Below, piece by piece: positions 1 through 7,785 of a stretch of DNA of 45,108 nt. Both the position numbers and the translations under genes were made by a program. The notes under the pieces were generated by a model. It was not told where the DNA came from, ran no database searches, and worked only from the letters and a program-made list of their open reading frames with translations. Source of the DNA: Candidatus Heimdallarchaeota archaeon (GTDB lineage Archaea; Asgardarchaeota; Heimdallarchaeia; JABLTI01); contig JAHLVZ010000011.1 in assembly GCA_019058165.1 (NCBI GenBank), forward strand, positions 1-45,108. Direction: 5' to 3'. Each line of letters starts with the position of its first letter. Position 1 is the first letter of the stretch.

Positions 1-2
1 CT

Positions 3-509
3 GTATTACGTATGGGTTATTCAGTTTTGCCGGAAAGCTTGAAGAATGAAGTCCTTAAGAGTAAGGGTTATCTTGACCTTTGTTCACCAACTATACTACA
101 GAAAGTTATGGCCATTTATTATAAGAAATACATTGACAAAGTTTTACCTGTAATCCTTAAAACTTATGAAAAGAATGCTGAAGCCATGCTCAAAGGTATA
201 GGTGAAACATTTCCTGCTGGTACCTACACTAAACCTAACGGTGGATTCTTTGTTTGGTATGAATCCGAGAAGCAATTCAATTCAAAGGAATTCTTAATGA
301 AAAATGGCATTCCAAATGATATTATGTTTGTTCCAGGTGCTGCTTTTTATCCAATTAAAGGTTGGAGTATAGATGAAAGCGATGGTAAACTAGTTGACTC
401 TATTGCTAAAGCTAATACTATGAGATTAGGTTACTCCTACAATAATGATAAGGACATATATGAAGGCATAACCAAATTAGGAAAACTCCTAACCAAAGAA
501 TTAGATTAA
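3..509 (+). CDS. PLP-dependent class I/II aminotransferase, C-terminal part (5' truncated by window edge)
   Basis: The frame is open to the left edge, so only the last ~168 residues are present and the true start lies outside. The visible part begins with LRMGY, which matches the stretch just after the PLP lysine in fold-type I aminotransferases (usually PGLRxGY). It continues with PNGGFFVWY and ends with a FVPGAAFYP...MRLGYSY block, the usual C-terminal substrate arginine region. The closest family type is the LysN/2-aminoadipate or aromatic aminotransferase group of archaea. Substrate cannot be told, and the PLP lysine itself is not in the window. A hairpin follows the stop codon. Confidence 0.85.
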   Translation, partial: VLRMGYSVLPESLKNEVLKSKGYLDLCSPTILQKVMAIYYKKYIDKVLPVILKTYEKNAEAMLKGIGETFPAGTYTKPNGGFFVWYESEKQFNSKEFLMKNGIPNDIMFVPGAAFYPIKGWSIDESDGKLVDSIAKANTMRLGYSYNNDKDIYEGITKLGKLLTKELD

Positions 510-523
510 TTTCATAAGCAAAA

Positions 524-554
524 GGATTTTTCTAACAAAACTGTTAGATAATCC
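524..554 (+). terminator. hairpin terminator after the aminotransferase
   Basis: TCTAACA-AAAC-TGTTAGA is a perfect 7-bp stem. It is extended outward by GGATT/AATCC across a small internal loop, and a pyrimidine-rich stretch follows. It lies 15 bases after the aminotransferase stop. The rest of the gap to 695 is AT-rich and contains a TATA-like TTATATGA near 622, which may drive the ATPase gene. Confidence 0.5.
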
Positions 555-694
555 CCTATCTTCTTATTTTCTATCTCATAAAAAATCACTTAAAATAAAG
601 TAGAATACTCTAAAACTGAATTATATGAATATACACAAGTTTTTTATCTAAGTACTCTTGAAAGTCATAAGACTTCAGATACAGGTGTGTAGAA

Positions 695-2779
695 ATGAGT
701 TTATTACCTGATAGAATGAAAACAGTAAAAGTGGTCGTTCCAAAAGATTATTCCAGAAATCTACTACAGTTCATATCATCATGTGAGGATATTGATATTA
801 TAGATGTCCAAAAGAAACCTTTTGATATCACTACATATGATAATGGACAAAGAATAAAAGACTTATCCGACGATTTTGACGAAGTTATTGAAGACTTTGA
901 AGTCGAAGATAAAGTTGGCAGACCAAAGAAGCTAACAATTCTTAATGATGATTTGGGTGCTGTTCTTAAGGATGCAGAAAAGGTATCTAAGGATGTTATT
1001 CAACAATTAAAAAAATTGAAAGACCGAATAACTCTTGCGGAACAAGAACTGGAAAAAAATAAATCGGTGATACTAATTGCCCAAAATCTGATACCATTCG
1101 GATTCAGTTTTGAGGATCTTGATGATGAGCGTCCCTATTTTACTGTCATGGTCGGTAAACTTAACATGAAACGAATTCCTCGTTTTAAGTGGAACCTTGA
1201 CGCAATCACTGATAGTAATTATGTTCTTAAAGAATCTAAATCACAAGATAACCTGACCTTCATTGCAATCGGTTTCTTAGGACGTTATCAAGAAGACATT
1301 AACCGATTGTTAGTTGCTTTTGACTTTGAGAAATTAGCGGTTCCCGAGCGAATCTCAGGTGATCCTGATAAAGTTGTAGCTAAAAGTAAAGCTACAATTG
1401 AAAGCTTAGAAAAAGCAATTATTGACTACAAGGAAGAAGCAAATAAGCTAATCAAAGAAAATGGTGATTTAATTCTTGCCTATGGTGAACAGATTGATAT
1501 TGAAGAGGAGTATCTTAAGATTTCAAATATGCTGAGATATACAGATAAAAACATTACTTTCTGGGCTTGGATACCTGACAAACGAAAGAAGAAATTTGAA
1601 AAAGGTGTTCTGAAAGCAACAGTAGATTCTGCAAAAGTTGAAATTTCTGAACCTGTTTTTGAAAAATCTGAATATCCAACCAAAACTTCTGTTCCAAGAT
1701 TTATGCGTGTTTATGATGGACTAGTAAATGCTTATGGAACACCTGGTTATAATGAATTCAATACTGCAATAATTTTACAGATTTTCTTCCCCATTACTTT
1801 TGGTATTATGTTTGCAGATGTCGGACATGGATTATTATTCATGCTTCTAGGCGTCTATGGCTTAACTCTCCGAAATAGGACACTTGACACTTCTGGTTTT
1901 GGAGGTGAAATTAAGAATTATTTCAAGAATGGTGCAATGCTGATAATAGCATCAGGTTTATGTGCTATGTTCTTTGGAGTATTATTTGGTTCGTATTTTG
2001 GAGTAACCAATCACGCAGCCTCATATGTTCCAAAACCACTTTGGTTTAGTCCTGAAGATGCGAGTCACCTCCATAATGGTGCTTCCCCAGTTATCTTAAT
2101 GCTTGAACTATCCTTGGTAATTGGAATGGTTCACATGACTGTTGGTTATGTATTAAGATTCATAAAAAACATACGAGAAAAACATTTCTTAGAAGCAATT
2201 CTTGTTACTGTGATGTGGACTATCTTCCACTGGTCGTTATTCATACTAGTATTCACATTTGGAACTAATTTCATGAACTGGTTTAGTGCAGACCTAAGTG
2301 GAACTTTTGATCTAGCTCTATTCTCAATCAACCATCAAGCAATACAATTCTTCACTGTTAATGGCGCATTATGGTTGTTCTTATTCGGATTAGCTGTACC
2401 GATAGTGGTGATGTCTGCATATCTTATAATATCACACAAACTTGATGGCTTAGCTGAACTCCTTGAAATTTTACTCTCTACTTTATCCAATACTGTAAGC
2501 TATGCTCGAATCTTTGCAATGAATGCGGTTCATGGCGCATTGTCAATGATATTTACTCTCCAAATCTTCACTGGAGAGGAGAATGGTATGGGTGTAATTA
2601 ATTATATTGGCGTAGCGATTGGTTCGTTAGTCATACTTGCCATTGAAGGATTGTTCTCATTTATCCAAACACTCAGGCTTCAATGGGTAGAATTCTTCTC
2701 AAAAGTAGGTTATCAAGGTCAGGGATTCAAATTCCAACCACTAGCTATCGAACGAAGATATACTCAACTAAGGAAATAA
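695..2779 (+). CDS. atpI: A/V-type ATP synthase subunit I (a-subunit homolog)
   Basis: This is the membrane stator subunit of the archaeal A-type ATP synthase. It forms the ion half-channels against the c-ring. The 694 residues fit the family (about 650-700). The N-terminal half (to ~residue 345) is soluble, with coiled-coil stretches around 90-125 and 225-265. The C-terminal half carries about seven or eight membrane helices. SYARIFAMNAVHGAL at ~602-616 holds the essential arginine (R605) that faces the c-ring carboxylate. The tail LRLQWVEFFSKVGYQGQG is also typical. Oddly, no other ATPase subunit lies nearby, so subunit I is encoded alone here. A strong hairpin follows the stop. Confidence 0.93.
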   Translation: MSLLPDRMKTVKVVVPKDYSRNLLQFISSCEDIDIIDVQKKPFDITTYDNGQRIKDLSDDFDEVIEDFEVEDKVGRPKKLTILNDDLGAVLKDAEKVSKDVIQQLKKLKDRITLAEQELEKNKSVILIAQNLIPFGFSFEDLDDERPYFTVMVGKLNMKRIPRFKWNLDAITDSNYVLKESKSQDNLTFIAIGFLGRYQEDINRLLVAFDFEKLAVPERISGDPDKVVAKSKATIESLEKAIIDYKEEANKLIKENGDLILAYGEQIDIEEEYLKISNMLRYTDKNITFWAWIPDKRKKKFEKGVLKATVDSAKVEISEPVFEKSEYPTKTSVPRFMRVYDGLVNAYGTPGYNEFNTAIILQIFFPITFGIMFADVGHGLLFMLLGVYGLTLRNRTLDTSGFGGEIKNYFKNGAMLIIASGLCAMFFGVLFGSYFGVTNHAASYVPKPLWFSPEDASHLHNGASPVILMLELSLVIGMVHMTVGYVLRFIKNIREKHFLEAILVTVMWTIFHWSLFILVFTFGTNFMNWFSADLSGTFDLALFSINHQAIQFFTVNGALWLFLFGLAVPIVVMSAYLIISHKLDGLAELLEILLSTLSNTVSYARIFAMNAVHGALSMIFTLQIFTGEENGMGVINYIGVAIGSLVILAIEGLFSFIQTLRLQWVEFFSKVGYQGQGFKFQPLAIERRYTQLRK

Positions 2780-2789
2780 AAATAAAAAA

Positions 2790-2813
2790 AACAATCTGCA
2801 TTAGCAGATTGTT
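2790..2813 (+). terminator. hairpin terminator after atpI
   Basis: AACAATCTGC-ATTA-GCAGATTGTT is a perfect 10-bp stem with a 4-base loop. It starts 10 bases after the atpI stop, is preceded by an A-rich run and followed by a T-rich stretch. It separates atpI from the convergent zinc-finger gene and could act on both strands. Confidence 0.65.
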
Positions 2814-2917
2814 ACACCTTCCTTTTTCACTCAAAGCTAAATAACTAACAGAATATGCTTTGAGCAGTTGATGAAGAAATAAGAGAGAGATTTTGCTTCT
2901 TATAAATAATGATTGAG

Positions 2918-3214
2918 TTAAAATGAAAATTCGAATTCTTCTTCTTCTGGTTCCGGTTTAACTCTTCTTGCAGCATCTGCAATGATTTCTGGATGTTGTT
3001 CTTTCACATGAGCTCGCCAATTCTTCACCCATAATCCACAGTAGCAACACATATACTTCTCTTCTTTCTCCCCTCTTTTCTCGATATACTTCATATATTT
3101 AGGATGTCTTCGCATCATATGGTCTTCTTCATCTTCAATTATGCTTTGGCATATTTTGCAGATTTTTAGTCCATCCTTTCTTCTCACTATAAATTCATTT
3201 AGATTTCTAGCCAT
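2918..3214 (-). CDS. small protein with two C2H2-type zinc fingers
   Basis: Ninety-eight residues with two metal-binding units of exactly the same spacing, C-x2-C-x9-H-x4-H: C19/C22/H32/H37 and C56/C59/H69/H74. The units are linked by a basic helix-like segment (HPKYMKYIEKRGEKEEKY). The C-terminus is acidic (EPEEEEFEFSF). I do not recognise a named family. By fold it is a nucleic-acid or protein binding factor of the archaeal C2H2 type. The transcript is probably leaderless or nearly so, because a TATA box sits only ~17 bases before the start codon, with a GC palindrome in between. It is transcribed divergently from the ribosomal cluster. Confidence 0.8.
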   Translation of the reverse strand: MARNLNEFIVRRKDGLKICKICQSIIEDEEDHMMRRHPKYMKYIEKRGEKEEKYMCCYCGLWVKNWRAHVKEQHPEIIADAARRVKPEPEEEEFEFSF

Positions 3215-3216
3215 TG

Positions 3217-3240
3217 TAAGCCCCCCGGCTTATATAAAAT
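3217..3240 (-). promoter_or_regulatory. TATA box and palindrome immediately before the zinc-finger gene
   Basis: On the minus strand a TATATAA box (3231-3238 region) is followed by TAAGCC-GGGG-GGCTTA (3217-3232), a perfect 6-bp inverted repeat with four G in between. The repeat sits between the box and the ATG at 3214. The position fits an operator or a very short leader hairpin for the zinc-finger gene. This is the most GC-rich short stretch in an AT-rich gap. Confidence 0.5.
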
Positions 3241-3469
3241 GCTTAGCAGGCATTCCGTTCTTTAGTCGTTTTCACGCTAATTATCTATTACATGAAAAAA
3301 TATTATATGAACATTTCTCTTTAAAAAGGAGTTTTTGAGGTAATTTTAACATTAGAAAGTAAGTTTTTATTCTCTTCCAGATAATCCTCCTCAAGTGTTA
3401 ATTTTCACTAAAAGCTATTTTATTTTTATGTTAGAAAGAGACAGAAGATTTTTAAAGTGATTATTCAAA

Positions 3470-3580
3470 TTCTGTTCCACTGCAACGCTGAACTTCTCTA
3501 AGCGTTTGCATAATTGGGCTCCGACCTTGCGCAAAGGCGCAGAAGGGGAGTCATGCCTCTTGGAGGTTCCAGGAACAGAA
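3470..3580 (+). ncRNA. structured RNA element upstream of the ribosomal protein cluster (leader or separate RNA)
   Basis: A closing stem TTCTGTTCC (3470-3478) / GGAACAGAA (3572-3580) encloses three hairpins. They are TGCAACGCT/AGCGTTTGCA (3481-3489/3501-3510, one bulge), GGCTCC-CCTT-GCGC-AAAG-GCGC-AAGG-GGAGTC (3517-3552, two small bulges) and CCTC-TTG-GAGG (3556-3566). Its GC content is far above the surrounding spacer. It does not match 5S rRNA, tRNA, SRP RNA or RNase P RNA consensus that I know. It may be a cis-acting leader for uL22-uS3 or an independent small RNA. A TATA-like TTTTTAAAG lies at 3449-3457. Confidence 0.6.
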
Positions 3581-3683
3581 GTTTACTGGATTAAAATCAA
3601 TTAGAAGCTTGGGATGAAACCCAACAAAATAGTCGTCTTTACGATTAAGAGAAAGAAAATACATTGACATTGAGGAAATGCAT

Positions 3684-4145
3684 ATGCCCCAATATGGATA
3701 TTCGATTTTCGGCTTAGATCCGGATCGTACTGCCATTTCAAGTGCACGAGAACTTGACATTAGTCCGAAAGCTGCTAGAGAAATTTGTAACACAATCAAA
3801 GGTATGTTCCTTGATAAAGCAAAGGAGTACCTTGAAGACGTCATACAGATGAAAGCTGCTGTCCCATACAAACGTCACAAGAAACATGTTGCTCATCGAA
3901 AAGAACTTTCCAAGTGGCCTTCTGGGCGTTACCCAATCAAGGCTGCAAAGAGGATTCTTGAGGTATTAGAAAACGCTGAGAACAATGCTGAATTCAAGGG
4001 TTTGGATGTCGAAAGAATGAAAATTATTCATGCTGCTTCCCACAAAGGGATGATCATTAAACGTTTTATTCCTAGAGCCCAAGGATCATCATCTCCAAGG
4101 TTCAACTATCTCTCACATATTGAAATAGCTATAGAAGAGGTCTAG
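3684..4145 (+). CDS. rpl22: large ribosomal subunit protein uL22
   Basis: uL22 lines the peptide exit tunnel. The 153-residue product shows the archaeal/eukaryotic pattern: MPQYGYSIFGLDPDRTA at the N-terminus, LDISPKAAREICNTIKGM (tunnel-globular domain), then PSGRYPIKAAKRILEVLE and a C-terminal beta hairpin segment RFIPRAQGSSSPRFNYLSHIEI. I chose the second ATG (3684): GAGG at 3672-3675 is 8 bases from it but only 2 from the ATG at 3678. It opens the cluster here, although uL3-uL4-uL23-uL2-uS19 usually precede it in archaea. Confidence 0.95.
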   Translation: MPQYGYSIFGLDPDRTAISSARELDISPKAAREICNTIKGMFLDKAKEYLEDVIQMKAAVPYKRHKKHVAHRKELSKWPSGRYPIKAAKRILEVLENAENNAEFKGLDVERMKIIHAASHKGMIIKRFIPRAQGSSSPRFNYLSHIEIAIEEV

Positions 4146-4148
4146 ATC

Positions 4149-5276
4149 ATGTCTGCAACTAATCATTTCATAAAGAAAGGAGTTCGTCAAGCTAGGATTG
4201 ATGAATTTTTAGCAAAAGAACTCGCACGAGCTGGATACGGCGGTGTTGATATAGCAAAAACACCTCTCGGCGAAAGACTTACCATTTATGCTTCAAGACC
4301 AGGGATAGTTATAGGTCGAAGAGGAAAAAACATCAGAAATATTACAGATGAATTAGTAAATAATTACGGTTTTGAAAATCCCCAAATTGAAGTAAAAGAA
4401 GTTGTTAATGCTGATACAAACGCTCGAGTAATGGCATACTCACTTGTTTCTGCCATTGAACGAGGCGTTCATCGTAGACGTGCAGCCTATTCTGCTCTCC
4501 GCAGAATTGTAAATGCTGGAGCAAAAGGGTGTGAAATAATTATAGCTGGTAAATTAACCAGTAAACGTTCTCGTCATGAAGCTTATAGAATGGGTCTTTT
4601 AGCTAAGAGCGGTGAAATTGGTTCTGTACTTGTCAAGAGAGCTAATGCCACAGCTGTTATGAAACTCGGAACTATTGGTGTTACTGTAAGTATAATGAGA
4701 GGTGATATTCCTCTGCCAGATGAAATCAGTATTCTTTCTGTTCGTTTGGATGAAGAAACAGATGAATTTGTTCCTGATGTTGAGGAAATCAAACCTGATA
4801 AACCAGTAACCGAGAAAGAAGAAGCTCCTAAGAAGGAAGAAAAGCCTGCAAAGAAAGAGGAGAAACCAAAGGCTAAAGAAAAAGTCCCAGTTACCAAAAA
4901 GAAGACTGATCTTGATATTAAAGTTGAAGAGCTTTCTGATCTCATAGAGAAAACTCCTGGTGAAGAAAAGAAAGCAAAGAAACCTGTTGCAAAGACAACA
5001 AAACCTACTAAGAAGGAACCTGCAGCGAAAGCAAAGACAACAAAACCAACAGCCACTAAAGCTGTTGCCAAACCAAAAACTACTGCAAAGAAACCAGTTA
5101 AGAAAGAAGTAGAAAAAACAAAACCAAAGGCCAAACCTGCAAAGAAGGAAACCAAACCAAAAACTACTGCAAAGAAAGCTGATCCCAAGAAGACTGCAAC
5201 AAAGAAAACAGACACTAAGAAAGCTACAAAGTCCTCCAAATCTGATAAAGATGAGAAGAAGAAAAAGAAAAAGTAG
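4149..5276 (+). CDS. rps3: small ribosomal subunit protein uS3 with long lysine-rich tail
   Basis: uS3 sits at the mRNA entry site and contacts mRNA through a KH domain. Residues 1-205 are a normal archaeal uS3: the KH GxxG loop is in IGRRGKNI (55-62), and the C-terminal domain has RRRAAYSALRRIVNAGAKG. Residues ~210-375 are an extra tail dominated by Lys, Pro, Ala, Thr and Glu, ending in KDEKKKKKK. Archaeal uS3 is usually ~210-230 residues, so this is ~150 longer. Inside the tail, residues 253-268 (TDLDIKVEELSDLIEK) are not low complexity and look like an amphipathic helix. It starts 3 bases after the uL22 stop. Confidence 0.95.
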   Translation: MSATNHFIKKGVRQARIDEFLAKELARAGYGGVDIAKTPLGERLTIYASRPGIVIGRRGKNIRNITDELVNNYGFENPQIEVKEVVNADTNARVMAYSLVSAIERGVHRRRAAYSALRRIVNAGAKGCEIIIAGKLTSKRSRHEAYRMGLLAKSGEIGSVLVKRANATAVMKLGTIGVTVSIMRGDIPLPDEISILSVRLDEETDEFVPDVEEIKPDKPVTEKEEAPKKEEKPAKKEEKPKAKEKVPVTKKKTDLDIKVEELSDLIEKTPGEEKKAKKPVAKTTKPTKKEPAAKAKTTKPTATKAVAKPKTTAKKPVKKEVEKTKPKAKPAKKETKPKTTAKKADPKKTATKKTDTKKATKSSKSDKDEKKKKKK

Positions 5277-5290
5277 GAGCAACTTGACAA

Positions 5291-5509
5291 ATGGCAATTC
5301 TAAAAATGCGTGAAATCCGGTATATGACCGCGGATCAAAGAGTAAATCAATTGAAGAGACTTCAGAAAGATCTTGCTCATTTAAGAGCCGGAATCTCAAC
5401 TGGTGGTTCTTTGGAAAAACCAAGTCGAGTTAAAGAAGTCAAAAAAACAATAGCTAGAATATTAACTGTAATGACAGAGAATGGTGAGCTTGAACCCTAT
5501 AACACCTGA
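5291..5509 (+). CDS. rpl29: large ribosomal subunit protein uL29
   Basis: uL29 is a small helical protein at the exit tunnel. The 72 residues read as two long helices with the archaeal pattern MREIRYMTADQRVNQLKRLQ, LRAGISTGGSLEKPSRVKEVKKTIARI. An AGGAG motif lies 12 bases before the ATG. The 3' end overlaps the Rpp29 gene by 29 bases in another frame, suggesting coupled translation. Confidence 0.93.
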   Translation: MAILKMREIRYMTADQRVNQLKRLQKDLAHLRAGISTGGSLEKPSRVKEVKKTIARILTVMTENGELEPYNT

Positions 5510-5786
5510 AAATATTCATAGACACGAGTTGATAGGTTTGAAAATAGAGATCATACAATCCACAGACAAACAAATGATGGGTATGAATGGTCTTGTTGTT
5601 GATGAAACAAAAAATCTCTTAATAATTGATTCATCAAAAAATGATTCAAATCGTGTTAGAATCCCAAAGAAAGATTGTGTCTTTCGATTCAGTCTTCCTT
5701 CTGGAGAACAGGTGGATGTGGTTGGACGCTTACTAAAATTAAAACCAGAAAATCGACTCAAAAATATAATGCGTAAAAGGTGGTAA
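5481..5786 (+). CDS. rnp1: RNase P protein component 1 (Rpp29/Pop4)
   Basis: Rpp29 is a protein subunit of archaeal RNase P, which trims the 5' leader of pre-tRNA. It pairs with Rpp21 on the specificity domain of the RNA. The 101 residues show the Sm-like barrel pattern: HELIGLKIEIIQSTD, MNGLVVDETKNLLIID, IPKKDCVFRFSLPSG, VVGRLLKLKPENRLK. The position between uL29 and uS17 is the conserved archaeal one, but the SUI1/eIF1 gene often found here is missing. The start at 5481 overlaps uL29, and GTG 5484 or TTG 5490 are alternatives. Confidence 0.93.
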   Translation: MVSLNPITPENIHRHELIGLKIEIIQSTDKQMMGMNGLVVDETKNLLIIDSSKNDSNRVRIPKKDCVFRFSLPSGEQVDVVGRLLKLKPENRLKNIMRKRW

Positions 5787-5792
5787 AAAATA

Positions 5793-6137
5793 ATGTCCAG
5801 ATATATTGGTATCGATGTCCCTGACCCAGAAACTGAGTGTAATGACTATAATTGTCCATTTCATGGCACACTTCGGGTTCGTGGAAGGATTATCAATGGT
5901 ACCGTTACTAGTCACAAAATGCAAAAATCAGTTGTAGTTCGGAAAGATTTTCTCTTCTACGTGAAGAAATACAAGCGATATGAACGCCGACATACAACAA
6001 TAAGTTCACACAACCCTCCATGCATTGATGCAAGAGAAGGTGATAATGTCACTATCATCGAATGTAGACCATTAGGGAAAACTATCTCATATGTCGTCAT
6101 TGCAAAGGAAAGTCCTAAGGAGGGACTGCAAGAATAA
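5793..6137 (+). CDS. rps17: small ribosomal subunit protein uS17
   Basis: uS17 is an OB-fold primary 16S rRNA binder. The 114 residues include the archaeal N-terminal insertion CNDYNCPFHGTLRVRGRI, then the OB strands GTVTSHKMQKSVVVRKDF, YKRYERRHTTISSHNPPC and DNVTIIECRPLGKTISYVV. The start lies 6 bases after Rpp29, and AAGGTGG at the end of that gene serves as ribosome binding site. Confidence 0.95.
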   Translation: MSRYIGIDVPDPETECNDYNCPFHGTLRVRGRIINGTVTSHKMQKSVVVRKDFLFYVKKYKRYERRHTTISSHNPPCIDAREGDNVTIIECRPLGKTISYVVIAKESPKEGLQE

Positions 6138-6160
6138 TCTGATTGCAAGGAGACTTTATC

Positions 6161-6577
6161 ATGTCAAGAAGAAAAGTAACCGGAATCTCATTACCAAGAC
6201 TAAGCAAAGGTGTTAGTGTAGGCACACGTTTAGTATGTGCAGATAATACTGGTGCAAAAGTCATACAGATAATTGCTGTAAAAGGTTTCAAAGGTCGTCT
6301 AAATCGTTATCCTACTGCTTCAGTGGGAGACATGGTGATCGTTTCTGTTAAGAAAGGAACACCACAGATGAGACGACAAGTTCTCCCAGCAATAGTGATT
6401 CGTCAGAGGAAAATGTACCGACGACCAAATGGTCTTTGGGTACAGTTTGAAGATAATGCTGCTGTCATTGCCAGTCCTGAAGGCAGTCCACGAGGAAGTG
6501 AAATTCGTGGTCCAGTAGCAAAAGAAGCTGCGGAAAGATGGCCCAGAGTGGCCCACACAGCTAGTACAATCGTCTAA
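6161..6577 (+). CDS. rpl14: large ribosomal subunit protein uL14
   Basis: uL14 contacts the 30S subunit at an intersubunit bridge and is the docking site of several factors. The product is 138 residues with [51 protein letters not shown] and a C-terminal [21 protein letters not shown] start at ATG 6161, because AAGGAGA (6147-6153) lies 7 bases upstream. The open frame does extend to TTG 6143, but that would put the ribosome binding site inside the gene. Confidence 0.95.
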   Translation: MSRRKVTGISLPRLSKGVSVGTRLVCADNTGAKVIQIIAVKGFKGRLNRYPTASVGDMVIVSVKKGTPQMRRQVLPAIVIRQRKMYRRPNGLWVQFEDNAAVIASPEGSPRGSEIRGPVAKEAAERWPRVAHTASTIV

Positions 6578-6608
6578 GGATTAACAGTACCAGTGGAGAT
6601 GAAAAATA

Positions 6609-7016
6609 ATGAAGAAGAATCGTGCAATCACAAAACAACCTTCAAAGAAAAGAAAGCAGCTCTATACTGCTCCTTTACATACAAAACGAAAGAAGCTAAC
6701 TGCTCCCCTCTCTGAGGTTTTGGCTGAAAAAGAAGGGGTTAAGCAACTAGTCATTCGTAAAGGAGATACTGTTAGAATCCGAAAAGGTTCCTTCAGAGGA
6801 ATTGAAGGTGAAGTCTCAAATGTTGATTATAAATATATGAGACTAACCATTGAAGGAGTTACTTTTGAAAAATCAGATGGATCCTCTCAGCATTTTCCAG
6901 TTCAAGCTTGCAATTGCGAGATTATTAACTTGAAGAATATGAAGGATAAAGGAAGAAAAGCTGTCGTAGATCGAAGACTTCCTCCAATCGATGAGGAAGC
7001 TGAGGTAGAAAACTAA
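6609..7016 (+). CDS. rpl24: large ribosomal subunit protein uL24
   Basis: uL24 is a KOW-domain protein that starts 50S assembly. The 135 residues follow the archaeal/eukaryotic (L26-like) form: a basic N-terminus with KKRKQLYTAPLHTKRKKLTA, then the KOW motif VIRKGDTVRIRKGSFRGIEG at ~48-67, a KSDGSSQHFPVQACNCEI segment and an acidic tail. It sits between uL14 and eS4, the standard archaeal order. Confidence 0.94.
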   Translation: MKKNRAITKQPSKKRKQLYTAPLHTKRKKLTAPLSEVLAEKEGVKQLVIRKGDTVRIRKGSFRGIEGEVSNVDYKYMRLTIEGVTFEKSDGSSQHFPVQACNCEIINLKNMKDKGRKAVVDRRLPPIDEEAEVEN

Positions 7017-7033
7017 AAGGAATGTGAAAAAAT

Positions 7034-7783
7034 ATGACAAAAACTGGTGGTTCAAAACATCAAAAGAGAATTGCTTCTCCCAGAAACTGGGTCTTACCAC
7101 GTAAGAAGCACAAGTTCGCATTTAGAGCTGACCCTGGACCTCATAATAAAGAGAATTGCATTCCATTAGGAATCCTTCTAAGAGATGTCCTAAAAATAGT
7201 TAATACTGCAAGAGAACTTAAGATAATTCTTAACAAAAAGCTTGTGAAAATTGATGGAAGAATTGTAACTAATCTCAATTTTCCAGTTGGATTAATGGAT
7301 GTCGTCGAGATAGCTGGTGTAAACAAAAGTTATCGAATCCTCCCCCATGAACTTCATGTTTTGATGCCTTTTGAAATGAAGAAAACTTCTCAACTCTCAA
7401 AAGCTTGTCAAATCATGGGTAAAACCACAATAAAAGGTGGAATCATGCAATTGAATCTTCATGATGGTAGGAATATTCGTCTTCCAAAAGAAGAAGGCAT
7501 TGATAACAAATACAACACAAAAGACACGATAATAATTAATCTACCCTCCCAAAAAATCGTAAATCACTTTCCATTTAAGGAAGGCATGTTTGCGATTATT
7601 ATAGCAGGTAAAAACGTAGCAAAAAATGGTTCCATAAAGAAATTCCAATGGCGTTTTGGTCCTAGAGCTTCCACAGTAACTCTAGCAGCACATGATGGAA
7701 CAGAAGTACAAACTACCCCCGAATATATCTTCATCCTCGGTGAAAAATCACCCTGGTGGACTACAACCAAAGGAGACACCTAA
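7034..7783 (+). CDS. rps4e: small ribosomal subunit protein eS4
   Basis: eS4 occurs only in archaea and eukaryotes. The 249 residues contain the eS4 N-terminal motif GGSKHQKRIASPRNWVLPRK, an S4-like RNA-binding domain with PLGILLRDVLK and NKKLVKIDGRIVTNLNFPVG, the central eS4 domain and a KOW-like C-terminus (PFKEGMFAIIIAGKN...). The start is 17 bases after uL24. The length matches the family (~240). Confidence 0.96.
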   Translation: MTKTGGSKHQKRIASPRNWVLPRKKHKFAFRADPGPHNKENCIPLGILLRDVLKIVNTARELKIILNKKLVKIDGRIVTNLNFPVGLMDVVEIAGVNKSYRILPHELHVLMPFEMKKTSQLSKACQIMGKTTIKGGIMQLNLHDGRNIRLPKEEGIDNKYNTKDTIIINLPSQKIVNHFPFKEGMFAIIIAGKNVAKNGSIKKFQWRFGPRASTVTLAAHDGTEVQTTPEYIFILGEKSPWWTTTKGDT

Positions 7784-7785
7784 AA

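Noticed and set aside
3470..3580. 5S rRNA or tRNA-like gene
   Set aside because: Length is close to 5S, but the three-arm junction, the absence of the CCGAAC loop and no T-loop motif exclude both.
4583..5423. Long minus-strand open frames (235 and 274 residues) opposite the uS3 tail
   Set aside because: They are mirror frames of the lysine-rich low-complexity tail and code for Phe/Leu/Val-rich nonsense.
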